A program made the position numbers and the translations under genes. This document shows, one piece after another, positions 22,801 through 34,800 of a stretch of DNA of 64,000 bases (position 1 is its first letter; each line of letters starts with the position of its first letter). The notes under the pieces are model-generated. The model saw only the letters and a list, made by a program, of their open reading frames with translations. It searched no databases and was not told the DNA's origin. This stretch comes from Microvelia longipes (taxonomy: Eukaryota > Arthropoda > Insecta > Hemiptera > Veliidae): positions 35,160,445 through 35,224,444 of the forward strand of contig JACMZG010001908.1 of the NCBI GenBank assembly GCA_018340805.1, read 5' to 3'.

Positions 22801-24671
22801 TTAAGTTAAATTCTAAGCTACATTTACAAAATATTATTTAATTTTAAAGAATTCATTAAAATAATTTAATTAAATTACATTCGTAGTTTTGCTTAACTAA
22901 ATGACAAAATTTTAAATTATTTGATAAAAAATTTATCACTTAAATAAGTTCAGTTTTTAACGAATTTTCAAAGGAAAATTAAGCTTATTTTTGACCAAAG
23001 CAGTTTTAAAGTGAATTGAAAAGTAATGTGTTTGCAATAAAAAAACTAAATTACCCGTTTCAGATGTTTTAAGACCTGAGTGGTTTTTGACAAGTTTTCT
23101 TGTGTGTGTTTGTTCGTATTATTTGTGTTTTTTTTCATCATAACGTTATTGTCACAGTAATAGTGAGTTTGGTCTAAAATCAATCTTTAGGTCCAGTTGT
23201 GCTTTCCGGAAGATTTTTAATGACGTCATCAGCTGTCATACGGTTATTTATTGAACAGATTTTGTTCGATCATTTTAGTATTAGGTAGTATCCACAGTTT
23301 GCCGGAATACGTGTCAAACAACACCAACCGAGGTCAGAACATGAAATAACATGGGTAAACTCAGGAAATAAGACGGATTTTGTTGCAATAATCTAAATTG
23401 GTGACTTTTATATCCTATTGACGAGCGATGCGAGAGGTGAGAATGAGAAAAGTGAATCTAATAAAACAAATAATTTTTTGTAAAAGGTTAATAGTCTATT
23501 TAGATGAATAGACTATACTTTGAACTTGAAGTACTCATTCATAGAACAGCGAGGGAAGCTAAAGAATGGTGGGAAATCGCTCAAAATTAAGCAAACCTCC
23601 ACATTTCATTATTATATTTTTTATGTTAGCAAAGTATTTTTTATATAAAATAACACATTATGTTAACATATTAAATAATATAATGTAGTAACATAATAAA
23701 ATATTTGCAACCATTTTCAAACAACAAATTGACATCACTCTTTTGTGCTACAAACTTCTTTTATTCAGGAACAATACAAAATTATTTTAAAATTTCAAAA
23801 AGACCAAAAAAACACATTTTCCATTTAATTAGGAAGTGGTCAGTAGCAGTGATCAGTGTTGCCTTGAATTTTTTTATCTACTTTTTTTAGTTGGTATAAT
23901 AATATGTCGTACATTTTGAAGTTGAATAGAGTCTAGTTTAGATTGGTTTCTTACGCCTTATGAAAGATTTTTAAGAGACAAAGTTAACGTCTTAAAAAAG
24001 GATGGACTGCGTGTATGGACCATTGTCTTCAGAGATCATTATTTAAGACTTCTAAAGACTGGAAGCTAACAATATTCTTTAGAAAGCTAATGAAGTCAAT
24101 TGTAAACTCTAAATACATCTGGTGCATTTATGATTATTATAATAATATTTTTTTTTGGTTTACCTTAACAACAAATATATCATGAAATTAAGTCTTTTAG
24201 GATTTAAGAATATACAAAAAATTAATAAGATTTTAGTGTTGTAAGTGTATTCTCGACAAAAAAAAGTTCCAACAAACATTGATTAAATTTTTTCTGCCGA
24301 TTCATTGATCTATCACAGGACTAACAAGGATGTCAAAGTCAAAGAAGTTAGACACGGTACAAAGCAAAGAAAAATTAATTTAACCAAAGAATGTATGCGC
24401 CTTATATATTCATACCTACTTATAAATATAAGCATTAGCAGTTCCCAAAGTAGTGCTAAAAATTTTAAATAAACTAAACACGACAATTTCTTGTGGTATT
24501 ACTTGTCTGAAAGATTGCATTTAACCAAAATATTAGCGGATTTCCAAATTTATTACTCAAAAAAAGTGATTTGTTTTCATAAAACTATATATGCCAAGCG
24601 ATAAAATCTATACTAATGCTGATAGTTCTTTTTAGCGAATTTCCTTTGAAAAATTCGCCTTAATGGGATAG
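19876..24671. other. gene-free stretch, some decayed repeat
   Basis: No gene supported. About 20,150-21,620 is less AT-rich than its surroundings and may be a decayed transposon, but I cannot name it. A plus-orientation 5S-like family fragment lies at about 23,025-23,250 (GTGTTTGCAATAAAAAAAC, CGTTTCAG, CCAGTTGTGCTTTCCGG, ATGACGTCATCAG). A hairpin TAGCCTTAAT / ATTAAGGCTA lies near 20,046. Confidence 0.45.
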
Positions 24672-24761
24672 CGTCATGGCGGAATTCGAACCTCGGACCA
24701 CGACACAAAAATCCGTTTCAGAGGTCCTTATGCGAAAAAATACAACTTTTTTTTTTTGAAA

Positions 24762-24802
<41 letters not shown>

Positions 24803-24840
24803 TTATATATATATATATATTATATATGTTATATATATAT

Positions 24841-24909
<69 letters not shown>

Positions 24910-25155
24910 ATAACGTATTTCTAGACACTTCTTGTAAACACTCTATCTTTCCGAACGGAATTAATCATTTTTTAACCAAACTTGGTACAAAAATTCAACC
25001 TTCGGGAGGACACGAACCTATTGAAACGCAGGTTTTTTGTGACGTCATTAAACCCGGTTTGCCTGAGTCACGCGAAATTTTCAAAAATATCGGCAAAATT
25101 CAGGTTCATATTTTGCCGCGAAATAAGGTCAATATTTATGTTTTTTTGGGAACGC
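24672..25155. repeat. dispersed repeat with (TA)n core, copy 1
   Basis: Flanks of the TA tract (24,764-24,911) match those of the tract at 54,164-54,560. Upstream both have GTTTCAGAGGTCC and GAAAAAATAC. Downstream both have GGAGGACA, a TATTTATGACG-like or TTTGTGACGTCATTAAACC block, TTTTGCCGCG or TTTCGCCGGG, and AATAAGG. The reading frames here follow the repeat and I do not call them genes. Confidence 0.6.
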
Positions 25156-25465
25156 TGTAATCGAATGAAACCGGTCCGAAAGTTCGATACGACCACTCTA
25201 AAGTGACCTAAAAATCGAAAAAACGCATTCTAAATTCCCGAAACCAAAATTATGGTCGATAAAAAATAAATTTCGAGTAGGGTGTCGTTTTTCAAAATGT
25301 TAATTTTGGGCGCGGAACGAATGAAACCAGTCCGAATCGATACGACCACTTTAAGATTTTTTTATCAAAAAGTCGAAAAAACCACAAAAATTATAGAAAA
25401 CCAAAAATTACGGTCGTTGAAATTAATTTCGAGTAAGGGTGGCGTTTTCAATGTTTTTTGGGCCT
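25155..25465. repeat. diverged tandem duplication, about 155 bp unit
   Basis: GAATGAAACCGGTCCG (about 25,163) recurs as GAATGAAACCAGTCCG (about 25,318). Each is followed by GATACGACCACT, an A-rich part, a TACGGTCG or TATGGTCG word and AATTTCGAGTA. Confidence 0.6.
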
Positions 25466-25782
25466 CTGAGATGAACATGCCTGTGGTCCGGAGTCCACTA
25501 CAACACTCAAACTCAAAGGGTCAACCTGGGTTCAACATCCTGGAAAGGGTGTAATTTTTTATCGTTTTTTTACCTAATATAAGTTTACAACTAGGTAAAT
25601 ACATTCTGGCGCGGTGGTCCGCCATGTGGGGAATTTCTTTGATGCGTGTTTCCGTGCTTTTTATATAAGTTTCAACTACTAAATAAATAATTCCGTGCGG
25701 CGGTGGTCCGCTGTCGGCGCGAATTTCATTTAGAATACGTTGTTTTCGCGTGCTAACAAACCATTTTTCTTGCTTAATGCAC

Positions 25783-26133
25783 AGAACCATGCCCAATTGC
25801 GTGGTTTCGGTTTCATGCTTTAGAACCTAAGAAGTTACTCCATTGTCAACGCACTGCTCGTAACTCATTTTGTCTGTATTTTCCAAAGGAAATGCGCTAA
25901 AACCTTTAAAGATTAACTGACTAAGCTTAAAGATAAGTAACTAAGCTTTAAACTAGTGCAAATAATAGAGCGTACTTCTAATTTTAGAGGCATAGTTTTG
26001 TGCAACCAACTGGATAGTTATGCGCATTTCCTTTGGAAAATACAGACAAAATGAGTTACGAGCAGTGCTTGACAATTGAGTAACTGCTTAGGTTCTAAAG
26101 CATGAACCGGAACCACGCAATGGGCATGGTTCT
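25783..26133. mobile_element. foldback element with 113-bp arms
   Basis: The left arm 25,783-25,897 (AGAACCATGCCC ... AAAGGAAATGCGC) and right arm 26,022-26,133 (GCGCATTTCCTTT ... GGGCATGGTTCT) are a nearly perfect inverted repeat around a 124-bp AT-rich loop. High arm identity suggests recent activity or arm correction. Minus-strand frames here are accidental. Confidence 0.75.
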
Positions 26134-26943
26134 TGAGTACCCCAACCTTAAAAAACATCTCCTCCATAATTCTCAAAAGCTTATTTTTCCTTTGGAAATT
26201 AGCTAACATAGTAATTGAAAAAGACTGTATAGGTAAATAAATTTGTAAAAACACGACTGGAATCTATGTTATTCGATAAAAGTATAATATTTTATTAGAC
26301 CTAAAAAGCAGCTTGGCTTGCCATAACCGAGTTGGCAAAATATTTGCTTTATTACATCGCAACATATCTATAGAATGTTAAAGAGTCAAAATTAAAGAAC
26401 ACACACGAACAAATATTGTACCGAAGAACAAATATTTAATGACCTTAATTTATTATAATATTATCCGTCATATCTTAATAGTAAATTAAATCATACATCT
26501 TAAATAATAACCTCATATTATCTAATTTTATATAAAAATATTACATACGGTCTTAAAATTTAAAGTATTTGAACGTTATAATCTTGTTAGCATCTAATAA
26601 ATGGGATTTTTATTGACTTTAAATTTTATTATTTTAGTAATAATATAGTATAATTATGGCAAATGTAAGTGAAATAAGAACGTGACAGGATTGTATAATG
26701 AAGGAAGAATAATCTTATATTCCGAAAAAAATTAGGTATAATTTTACAATATCCTTCAGGAAGTTATGCGTCTGTCCTTAATTTGTACGAAGTTGATACT
26801 TAATTGAAAAATGAGATAAATCATTGATGATGATATGATCACGTCACGTCAAGTTTAGTAAAAAACATACAGCTTAAATTTAAGTTCTGAGCTCAAAGTT
26901 GCTTAAATTAAACATTTTACATTAGAATTAAAACGATTATTAC
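26134..26943. other. gene-free AT-rich stretch
   Basis: No gene, RNA gene or clear repeat seen. Confidence 0.5.
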
Positions 26944-27641
26944 CAGAGGCGGACTGGCTATTAAGGGCTAAGGCGGCAGTCCTCCTAGAGCCCCTCAGCC
27001 AAATATAAACTTAAAGAAAATTAAAAAAATGATTAATATATTTAATATTTATATATTCGTGATACAAGAGTCAAAGGGGCCCAATACTCTAAGGTAGGGC
27101 CTAAAGGGCTCCTAGAGACGAATGTTTTTAAAGTACTTAAATATTCTCAATTCGTTACCTAAATATAGGTCCTTTAAGGCCTCCATTATTTATACTTGGT
27201 CCCTTAAAGGTCCCAAAAGAAAGACTAGACTCTACCCTATAAGACTCTATCTCAAAGGGCCCTTTACATACTTGATCAGGGCCCTAGAGCAGGATAAAAG
27301 GGCCATAAAATTTAACACAATATAGTTTAGTTAAAAATTTTATTTATATGAATAAACTCAAGTTTATTTTATACTTACTTATTTATTTTATTTACTAAGT
27401 TTATTTAAAACTTTTTTTTACTATTTATTTAAATAAAATAATATCATTTGATTTAATTTTAATAAATGTGAAATTAAAATTAAATTATCTTGCTATAATC
27501 ATTAATACTACTCTAGTTTAATGTAGTCCCCTCTGAGAAGAATTATAGGAGCCCCCCCCCCCCATTGGGCCCTTTGGGATGTAGGTTTGGGCTCTTTTAG
27601 ACCGAACCCTCCTCGGGGCTTTTTGGGTCAGTCCACCACTG
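26944..27641. mobile_element. hAT-type MITE, 698 bp
   Basis: The left end is CAGAGGCGGACTGGC and the right end, read inward, is CAGTGGTGGACTGAC. The 8-bp flanks ATTATTAC (26,936-26,943) and ATTTTTAC (27,642-27,649) match at seven of eight bases, as expected for an aged hAT target-site duplication. The interior carries GGGCCC-type words and no transposase frame. Confidence 0.75.
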
Positions 27642-28804
27642 ATTTTTACATTAAAGTCAGGGCCGCTTCTCATTTTGATGAGAGGCCCTTGGTCTTTACC
27701 ATTATCAGCTGAGAGTAAAGACAAATCACGATAAGAATTTTAAAAGAATGATATGAATAGAAGAAAACAAGATTATATTTAAAAAAATCCTGGCCTGAAT
27801 TTTCTTTAAATCTTTTTAGCGAATTTTCTTTTAAATGCGTGCTTTTCATAATTCGTGTCTTGCTGAAGTTTCCAGTATATGCTTTATAACCTGAACAGGA
27901 GCATCACAACGTGTTATATAATCATTTCGAATTTTTCCAACGAAATATACGAACTTATCCCATAGATTATTGCATTACAGACATTGCTCGCAATAGCAAC
28001 TCATTTAAAGCTTAATTCATAAAAAATTTTGCGATTTTTTTGAAAATGTCTTAAAAATTAAAATAATAGGAAATTAAACTATTCAACTGAATGTGCAATC
28101 ATTTTGAAATTTAAACTTATAAATCAAATTGTTCATGAACACACGACTAATTCATAACCATTAAAGATTGTTACTTAATAAACCAACGCAAACAAAATTC
28201 CATTTATAAATTTATTAAATAAAAATGTTAATATAATTGAAAATCATTGATTTTAATGAAGTCGAAGCTTTTAAACACTAATTATTTCATTGCTAGATAA
28301 AACTAGAAACTAGTTTACCAACATACCTCATTTATAGAAAAATCACCAACGAAACTAAAATTTAATGTTGCCTACGCTTCTAGAAAAGTTAAGTAAACAA
28401 TAAAAGTAAAATAAAAACATTTTTAATTATTTGTATACCTTATCTAGGATTATGACTTATAGTTTTATGATTTGTGGATAGTTCCTATAAAATCACCTGA
28501 GCAATAAATGTTAAATTTATATATTGTTTCTTAAGCTGCAAAAACTTTATTTCATTCTTTTTACACACATTACAATACATCCTTATTTTTTTAAATGACG
28601 ACTTTTAAGAGCAAATGTTTTAATATAATGTTTTTTATGATTTGATTAAACCATTTTGAAGAATTACATTGTATGAAACAAATATAATATTGTCTGAGAC
28701 TGGCAATTTACAATTATTTATTCTAAAGAATTTTTATAACTAAATTATTAATTATTTATTCATTTATTAACTTGTAATAGGCTCAGCCTCAATTTTGCCA
28801 TGCA
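27642..28804. other. gene-free AT-rich stretch
   Basis: No gene supported. A GGGCC...TCTCATTTTGATGAGA...GGCCC hairpin lies near 27,659-27,688. Confidence 0.5.
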
Positions 28805-29310
28805 GGCAGAATATTTTAAGACTATTTAAGTAGTTTTTTTCAAAGTATTCTGTATGTAAGTGTATGTCTGTTATCATCGTATATTATGTGTTTATAGTAG
28901 AGAGTTGAAACTTCGTACAAAAATCATTAGGCAGGTCTAGTTGATTTATCAGGATTTTACGGCATCATCAACGGCAAAAATGGCTCAAATAAAATACAAA
29001 AAATCGTAAAACGCGGAATTTAGCACGCATGCGGTCATGTAGAAAACAAAAAAATGTGTCAAGTTACATCTTATGTATACGTTTTTTTTTTTTAAATTGC
29101 TAAACGTCAAAACAAAATTAAATTGAGAGGCAATTTGGTACAACTGTGTCCCTATATGTAATAATTATGTACACTATTTTTCATTTCAATATACGGCTTG
29201 CCTGGATATACAGCACTGAATCAGTGCCTGGATGGGTGACCGCTGAGAATAAAACTGATACTATTATTTCGATATGGTGAGAAAACGTTCCGAGGCTCCC
29301 CATAATCTAA
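28805..29310 (+). repeat. 5S-like dispersed repeat, copy
   Basis: It contains the TGTCTGTTATCATCGTA block, GAGAGTTGAAACTTCGTAC, a degraded TGACGTCA region, the block TGTACACTATTTTTCATTTC, and an exceptionally clear 5S C-box stretch at 29,221-29,251 (TCAGTGCCTGGATGGGTGAC, then CGCTGAGAATA). It ends with GTGAGAAAACGTTCCGAGG and CCCC. Confidence 0.7.
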
Positions 29311-29985
29311 TGTTTCATATATTTTTGATATATATGGTATACAAGACTAACCAATCGTCAATAACATATACAAGACCAACCAATAAGATAGAATTCAACC
29401 AATACAGTAGAATCATTATTAATAATTAACAAATCAACAATAAATAAATTGATAAATAAAAATTATCCATATTAATAAATATTATTATAATAAAACGATT
29501 AAATTTCCTAATAACTAGTGAAGCACGTTCTAATGCTTTTCATGAGCTTCTTTAATTCAATAGTACTCTTTATATCTTTTTTATGTATTAATAATTTAAA
29601 ACATTATAAAACAATTAGTTTTACTAAGTGTTATTTCTAGTTTTTTTTTTTAAACTATTAAAAAGCGCAGTAAACCTCAAGACTAACTCATTCGATATAG
29701 TTTTTATTCATGTAACAATATTTTTTTAAATCACGATTATATTTATTTATTGATCAATCGTTTAGTTGTTTTTTTTCTTTGAGCAAATTTTTTCAAAGAG
29801 AAATAAGACCGTTGATGTATCCTGCTTTTGCCTCTATTTCATAAAAATTTAAAAAACTGATTTTGATTTTATTGCAGATTAGCTCCCTTAAAATTTCCAG
29901 ACTCTTAAAGAAAAGTAGCCAAAAAGATTTTTTGTCTTTCAGCTAAGTCTCAAAATCACAAATAAACCACAACAAGACACACTTT

Positions 29986-30128
<143 letters not shown>

Positions 30129-30144
30129 TGTGGTACTACCTAGT

Positions 30145-30560
30145 TATATGACACAACATAATTATGTTTTGCCAACTATTTATACTTTTTTTCAACTTAT
30201 TGAATTAACAATTGTTAATTGTGCAGGAGACACCAAGAAATGTAAAAAAAAAAAATCCCCACTTGATTTGTCCCACTCTGTTTCGTTAAATCGGTTAGAC
30301 AGCACCTTTAAAATTTTAAGGGGTTAGAACCTCTTTAGAATTTCAAGGGTTACTTTAGGTTTTGTCGTAGCACTGATGAGATTTGACGTAATGAAACAGA
30401 TTAGGAAATGAAATTATATTGAGCTCGCGATAATGAACGATACGTATATTGATGGAATAGTTCCTAGGTGTGGCCAGGAATTTGCTTGCAACACTAGGTT
30501 GCTCTTAAACCATTTCATTGCGTGAATACATATTCTAGAGCAGGTATCCATTCGAGATGA
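30145..30560. mobile_element. diverged foldback element, CACAATATAATTGT family
   Basis: It starts near GACACAACATAATTATG. GTCCCACTCTGTTTCGTTAA on the left opposes ACGTAATGAAACAGATTAGG on the right. CTGATGAGATTTGACGTAAT matches CTGATGAGATAGACGTAAC of the copy at 19,487-19,875. Confidence 0.4.
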
Positions 30561-30880
30561 AATTTTGTACAAATGTATCTCTTTACGTAATTAATAAGTA
30601 TACTAAGTTTCGTTTAAATGCGGCAAGTTTATCTATATCGGTTTTGTTGGCTCATAAAAGTTAAGCAGCATCGAGAAAGGTCCGTGAATAAAAGACCTGG
30701 ATGGGTGACCTCTAGGAATAAAACTAATTTAATTACTATCTGATGATAACTATCTGTAGCTGTAAAATTAGGCAAATGGTATATTCTAAGGACGAGCGAA
30801 GCGAGTACGAAGTAGGAATGATTAGTGTAGCGAATCCGATGTTTTTAGGAAAAGTTCCGAGGTAGCCTGTACCCGAGTTT
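30561..30880 (+). repeat. 5S-like dispersed repeat, 5S-containing half
   Basis: At about 30,640-30,720 it reads ATCGGTTTTGTTGG, then GTTAAGCAGCATCGAG, then CTGGATGGGTGACC. This aligns with eukaryotic 5S rRNA from its CCGGTTCTCGTCCGA region through the C box. It then has GCGAAGC at 30,795-30,801, TGTAGCGAATCC, GTTCCGAGG and a GTACCCGAG end. Confidence 0.75.
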
Positions 30881-31589
30881 TTCAACTTATTACATACATT
30901 ATTGCTAAATGCTAAACAAGAATATTATATTGTTCTAAAAATAAATTAAATGTAAATACAGGTAGTCTTTTATACACCTGTTCTAGCAGTTTTGAACTTC
31001 ACTGTCAAGGATAAACTTTTAAACTTAAACATCTAATAAAAGAATCATCCACTTCTAAGTATAAAATCGCCCAGAAGTTATTTATAGTTATAATAAAAAA
31101 AATAAAATTAATTTTAAGATTTCTTTTAAGAGTGCACGATTGAAACGCCCTCTCGAACAAATTTTATCTCTAAAACTGCATCTATTTCACAATATATACA
31201 TTCAAAGTTTTTCATAATTAGTGAACCATAAAAAGGAATATTAATAAACAAAATTAAAACATAAAAAAAAATTCTAAAGCAGCGTATAAACATCAGAGGA
31301 ACGGTAGATATCGCTCATCTCATGATAATCAAATTTCCCTTTTATGTTATGCGTTGCTTTTTTTATAACTCATAAATATTTGAATGAAAATGTATTAATT
31401 TTTATTACGCATAAAATTATTGCATAATAAAGTATTAAAATTCTTTCAGTAGTATTTTATAGCATCCTTGTTTTGTAATAATATACTGTCCTGAATCGAA
31501 AAATTTAAATAATAAATGTTTCGAAAAACAATATTTTAACATCAATATTATGATTAATTAATATATTAACCTTAGATCGAAATCAAATA
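30881..31589. other. gene-free AT-rich stretch
   Basis: No gene or clear repeat seen. Confidence 0.5.
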
Positions 31590-31840
31590 TGAACAAAATA
31601 TGTCAAGTGCAAGTATGACTACAATACAACAAATACAAAATGTCAAATACACGAATGTATACAATAAAACAAATACATTATGTCAAAAATAAAAATTGTT
31701 GCAATAAAACCATTCAAAATTTCAAATACAAGAATGTATACAATAGAACAAATATAACATGTCAAATACATGAATTTATGCAATAAAACATATCAAATAC
31801 AAGAATGTATACAAAACAACAAGTCAAAATTTGTCTAAAA
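31590..31840. repeat. degenerate minisatellite, about 45 bp unit
   Basis: Five or six imperfect repeats built on ATGTCAAATACAAGAATG, then TATACAATAAAACAAATA. Confidence 0.6.
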
Positions 31841-34800
31841 AACCTACATTAGCATAAAACCTGATAATACCTAAAAGCTAATATTATCTTGTCATTAATA
31901 CCTAAAATTATAAGTTCTTTAATTAATAAAAAAAAACCATTATACATATATTAAAAACACCTTAAGCAAATTTTGATTTTGAATACATATAATTTGTAAA
32001 AATTTAATAAATGTTACTTTAATAACATGTATTAAAAAATAATAAATGTTGTTTCAAAAAATAGCACCACCCGAGACCCGAGAGAAAAAAATAGGGTAGG
32101 ATGAGTTCGCTAATTTTTGCAAACATAAAATTTTCGCATTTAATTGACCTATTTATTTTTTTATGTTAAATTTTTCATCATGAATATTTATTTATATTCA
32201 ATAAATTTAAACTAATGCTATAATAAAATTAATTTATTTTTAGTGAACTAAAATTACTATTTATGTGTTGAAAAATTACTTCCCGAGAAATATAGATCAA
32301 CTTTTAATAAAAACGGTTTTTCTAACTTTGAGGTAGGTTCATTAATAATTCCTCACCATAATCAAGTTGTTTTTCGCATATTTTTAATCCCTTTTCTTAG
32401 TTATAAAAATTAATATGATAATATAAATAAAATTCCGCTACTTTATACAAATATAACGGAAATAAAATTCGCACGAAAAAAGACAAGTTTTTTAATAAAG
32501 AATTTTAGCACTAATAAAAAAAGAATGTGGTGAAAATTAAGTGGGATTGTTTTCTAATAAAAACAAAAAGTCAAAGTGGGCGTTGTAGGATAATGATCTC
32601 AAATGACGTCACAAACAATTGTGTTCTTATTCCAAGGAAGCGTTTAAAATGTGATGATTTTAAGAAAGCCGCCTCCTTTTGTCTGAATTCGCAAATCTTT
32701 GAGATACGAGGTCAGTAGGAAATTTTGGAAGCGTTCCAAATAGCATTCTTACAGGTGTCTTTTAAAGGTGAAATTTGGCACAATGTTGTTTAACATTTGT
32801 TATAAGTTGTGTTGACCATTAACATAATAAACTTATTAGCTGCCTTCATGTTTTGGCATTCCCACTCGCAGAAAACTTTTCTCTTTCATTCTAAATTGTT
32901 TTGTTGTCTGATTTGAATAAACGGGTCAAATCGTAAACACTTCTCTGTTTCCCTTTTTATACCCCTTTCTTTTTTTTCGGGTTAATAAAAACTCGTTTTT
33001 ACGAATATTTATTGAGGTAATATACCATAAATTTGATAATAACACTAAAAGTATTTAAGAGGCTTATGAGACGTACAAATATTTAAACAAACTAAACTAA
33101 AAAAATAGACAAATTATAATAATCTTAGAAAAATGTTAAAATGCGGAAAAAGGATTAATATTATTCCTGAATTCTTTAAATAAGAATAAAGAAGTTGGAT
33201 AAACTCAGTGTATGAAGTATATAGTGTATGAAGTGTATAGTCACATAATTTCTTATAACAGAAACAAATAATATAAAATATGTGTACTAATGTATTTTCT
33301 GCGTATGAACAATAGGCATGTAAGCTTATCTAATGAATTAACAAAACTTTTTAAATTACGATTTTCAGGGTTATTAAGGAGGTTAATTTAAACAAGTAGC
33401 AAAAAACATCTTCAGAAGACAAAAAGGATGATTTCAACAAGATGATGTAAACACAAGAACATAAAAATATTTTAAAGTCATAACGCTAATAACGAAGAAA
33501 AAAATAATAATCCTCTAAGAAAAACGACCTCAGAAATAAAATACCCAATGACCCTAAAGTCACGAGTCTTACTAGATTCCCTAGGTATAAGAAAAAAATT
33601 AAAAATATAAAGGAAATAATAAAAGAAGGAAGTCACATAAAAATATGGATGTTATTTTTGTCTAAGTCACCATAGCTTCCTGATGATAAAGATGACGAAA
33701 CTTTGGCAGAACAGCTGGTAAAGAACAATATTTTAAATAGATAGTTATATTTGACAACATGTGACAATTATTGTAGTTAGTTGTTATTTATTTGATATTA
33801 ATGACGAGAAAGGACAATAGACATCTTGAAAATATTTGTTGGATTCTGAATTACATGTTTATAAATGGTTAGTATTCTCAGAATTCCATTGTCTGCATAC
33901 AGGGCAGGCAGATCCTTGTGGAAAGAACCTTAAGTTCAGGTTCAAGGTTTCTTCATCGTCAAATTTTACGGCCTTATTGTTAATCTGAAGATGCTAATGA
34001 GGATCTTATAGGCATTTTCTACGTCTGGAACGAATTCAGGATTACTTAGGTAATTTAAACAGTAATTGCTGACTTTAACTTCGAGTAAACAAAGATTCAA
34101 ATATTCGCGGTGTCTTCTAAATTTAGGCTCTAAGAAGAAATTCTTCGTCAATACCCATATCACATAATGTTCCTTCCCTTTGAAAAAGTATTAACTAAGG
34201 GCTGCAAGTACCTTTTTAATTCTCTTTCCTCTTTTTGTCGTTGAGACTTGAAATTTTGAAAATGCTTAACAGATGATGTTAATAAGACCAACGTCTTCCT
34301 ATTTTCCATATGAATGCTAAAAAACTCGCTTTTTACTCTCTTTTAAAAAACTGAATGACACTGAACGCACAACAGGCCTAAAAATTAAAACAACAAAAAT
34401 AACAATTAAAAATCTCAGTTATAGAGTGGCAGCTATTATTAACATATTGAGAAAACCTTATTCTTTTATTTATTTTGATTTACGGAACTCACTATTTTTT
34501 GGGGAGGGGGAGTTGGTTCAGTTGTTATTCTATTCCACTATAATTGGATGTAAGCAGGAAACCAGTTAATGTGTAATCACCAAATGATACTTATGAATGG
34601 TGTAATGATACTTACACCAAATTTGGTAAAGTTCTAATACATTTTCTAAAGTTCATTGTAGGTTTGAGACGACACAAGCCAGTTTTTGTGAAACCCACTC
34701 TGTTCAGCTACAATTACTTATTAAATCAAACCTAAATCACTTGACAAAGGACAGACAAAAACAGACCTCTAAACAACAGTACGTATCAAATGTTCGGAAC

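Noticed and set aside
24665..24700. tRNA gene on the minus strand
   Set aside because: GAGGTTCGAATTCCGCC resembles a B box, but no acceptor stem, D arm or anticodon arm can be formed around it.
30632..30722. Functional 5S rRNA gene
   Set aside because: The 5' part is missing, the sequence has insertions and substitutions, and it lies inside a dispersed repeat in several copies.
32527..32718. 63-residue plus-strand frame
   Set aside because: No start context or domain, and the flanks are non-coding in character.
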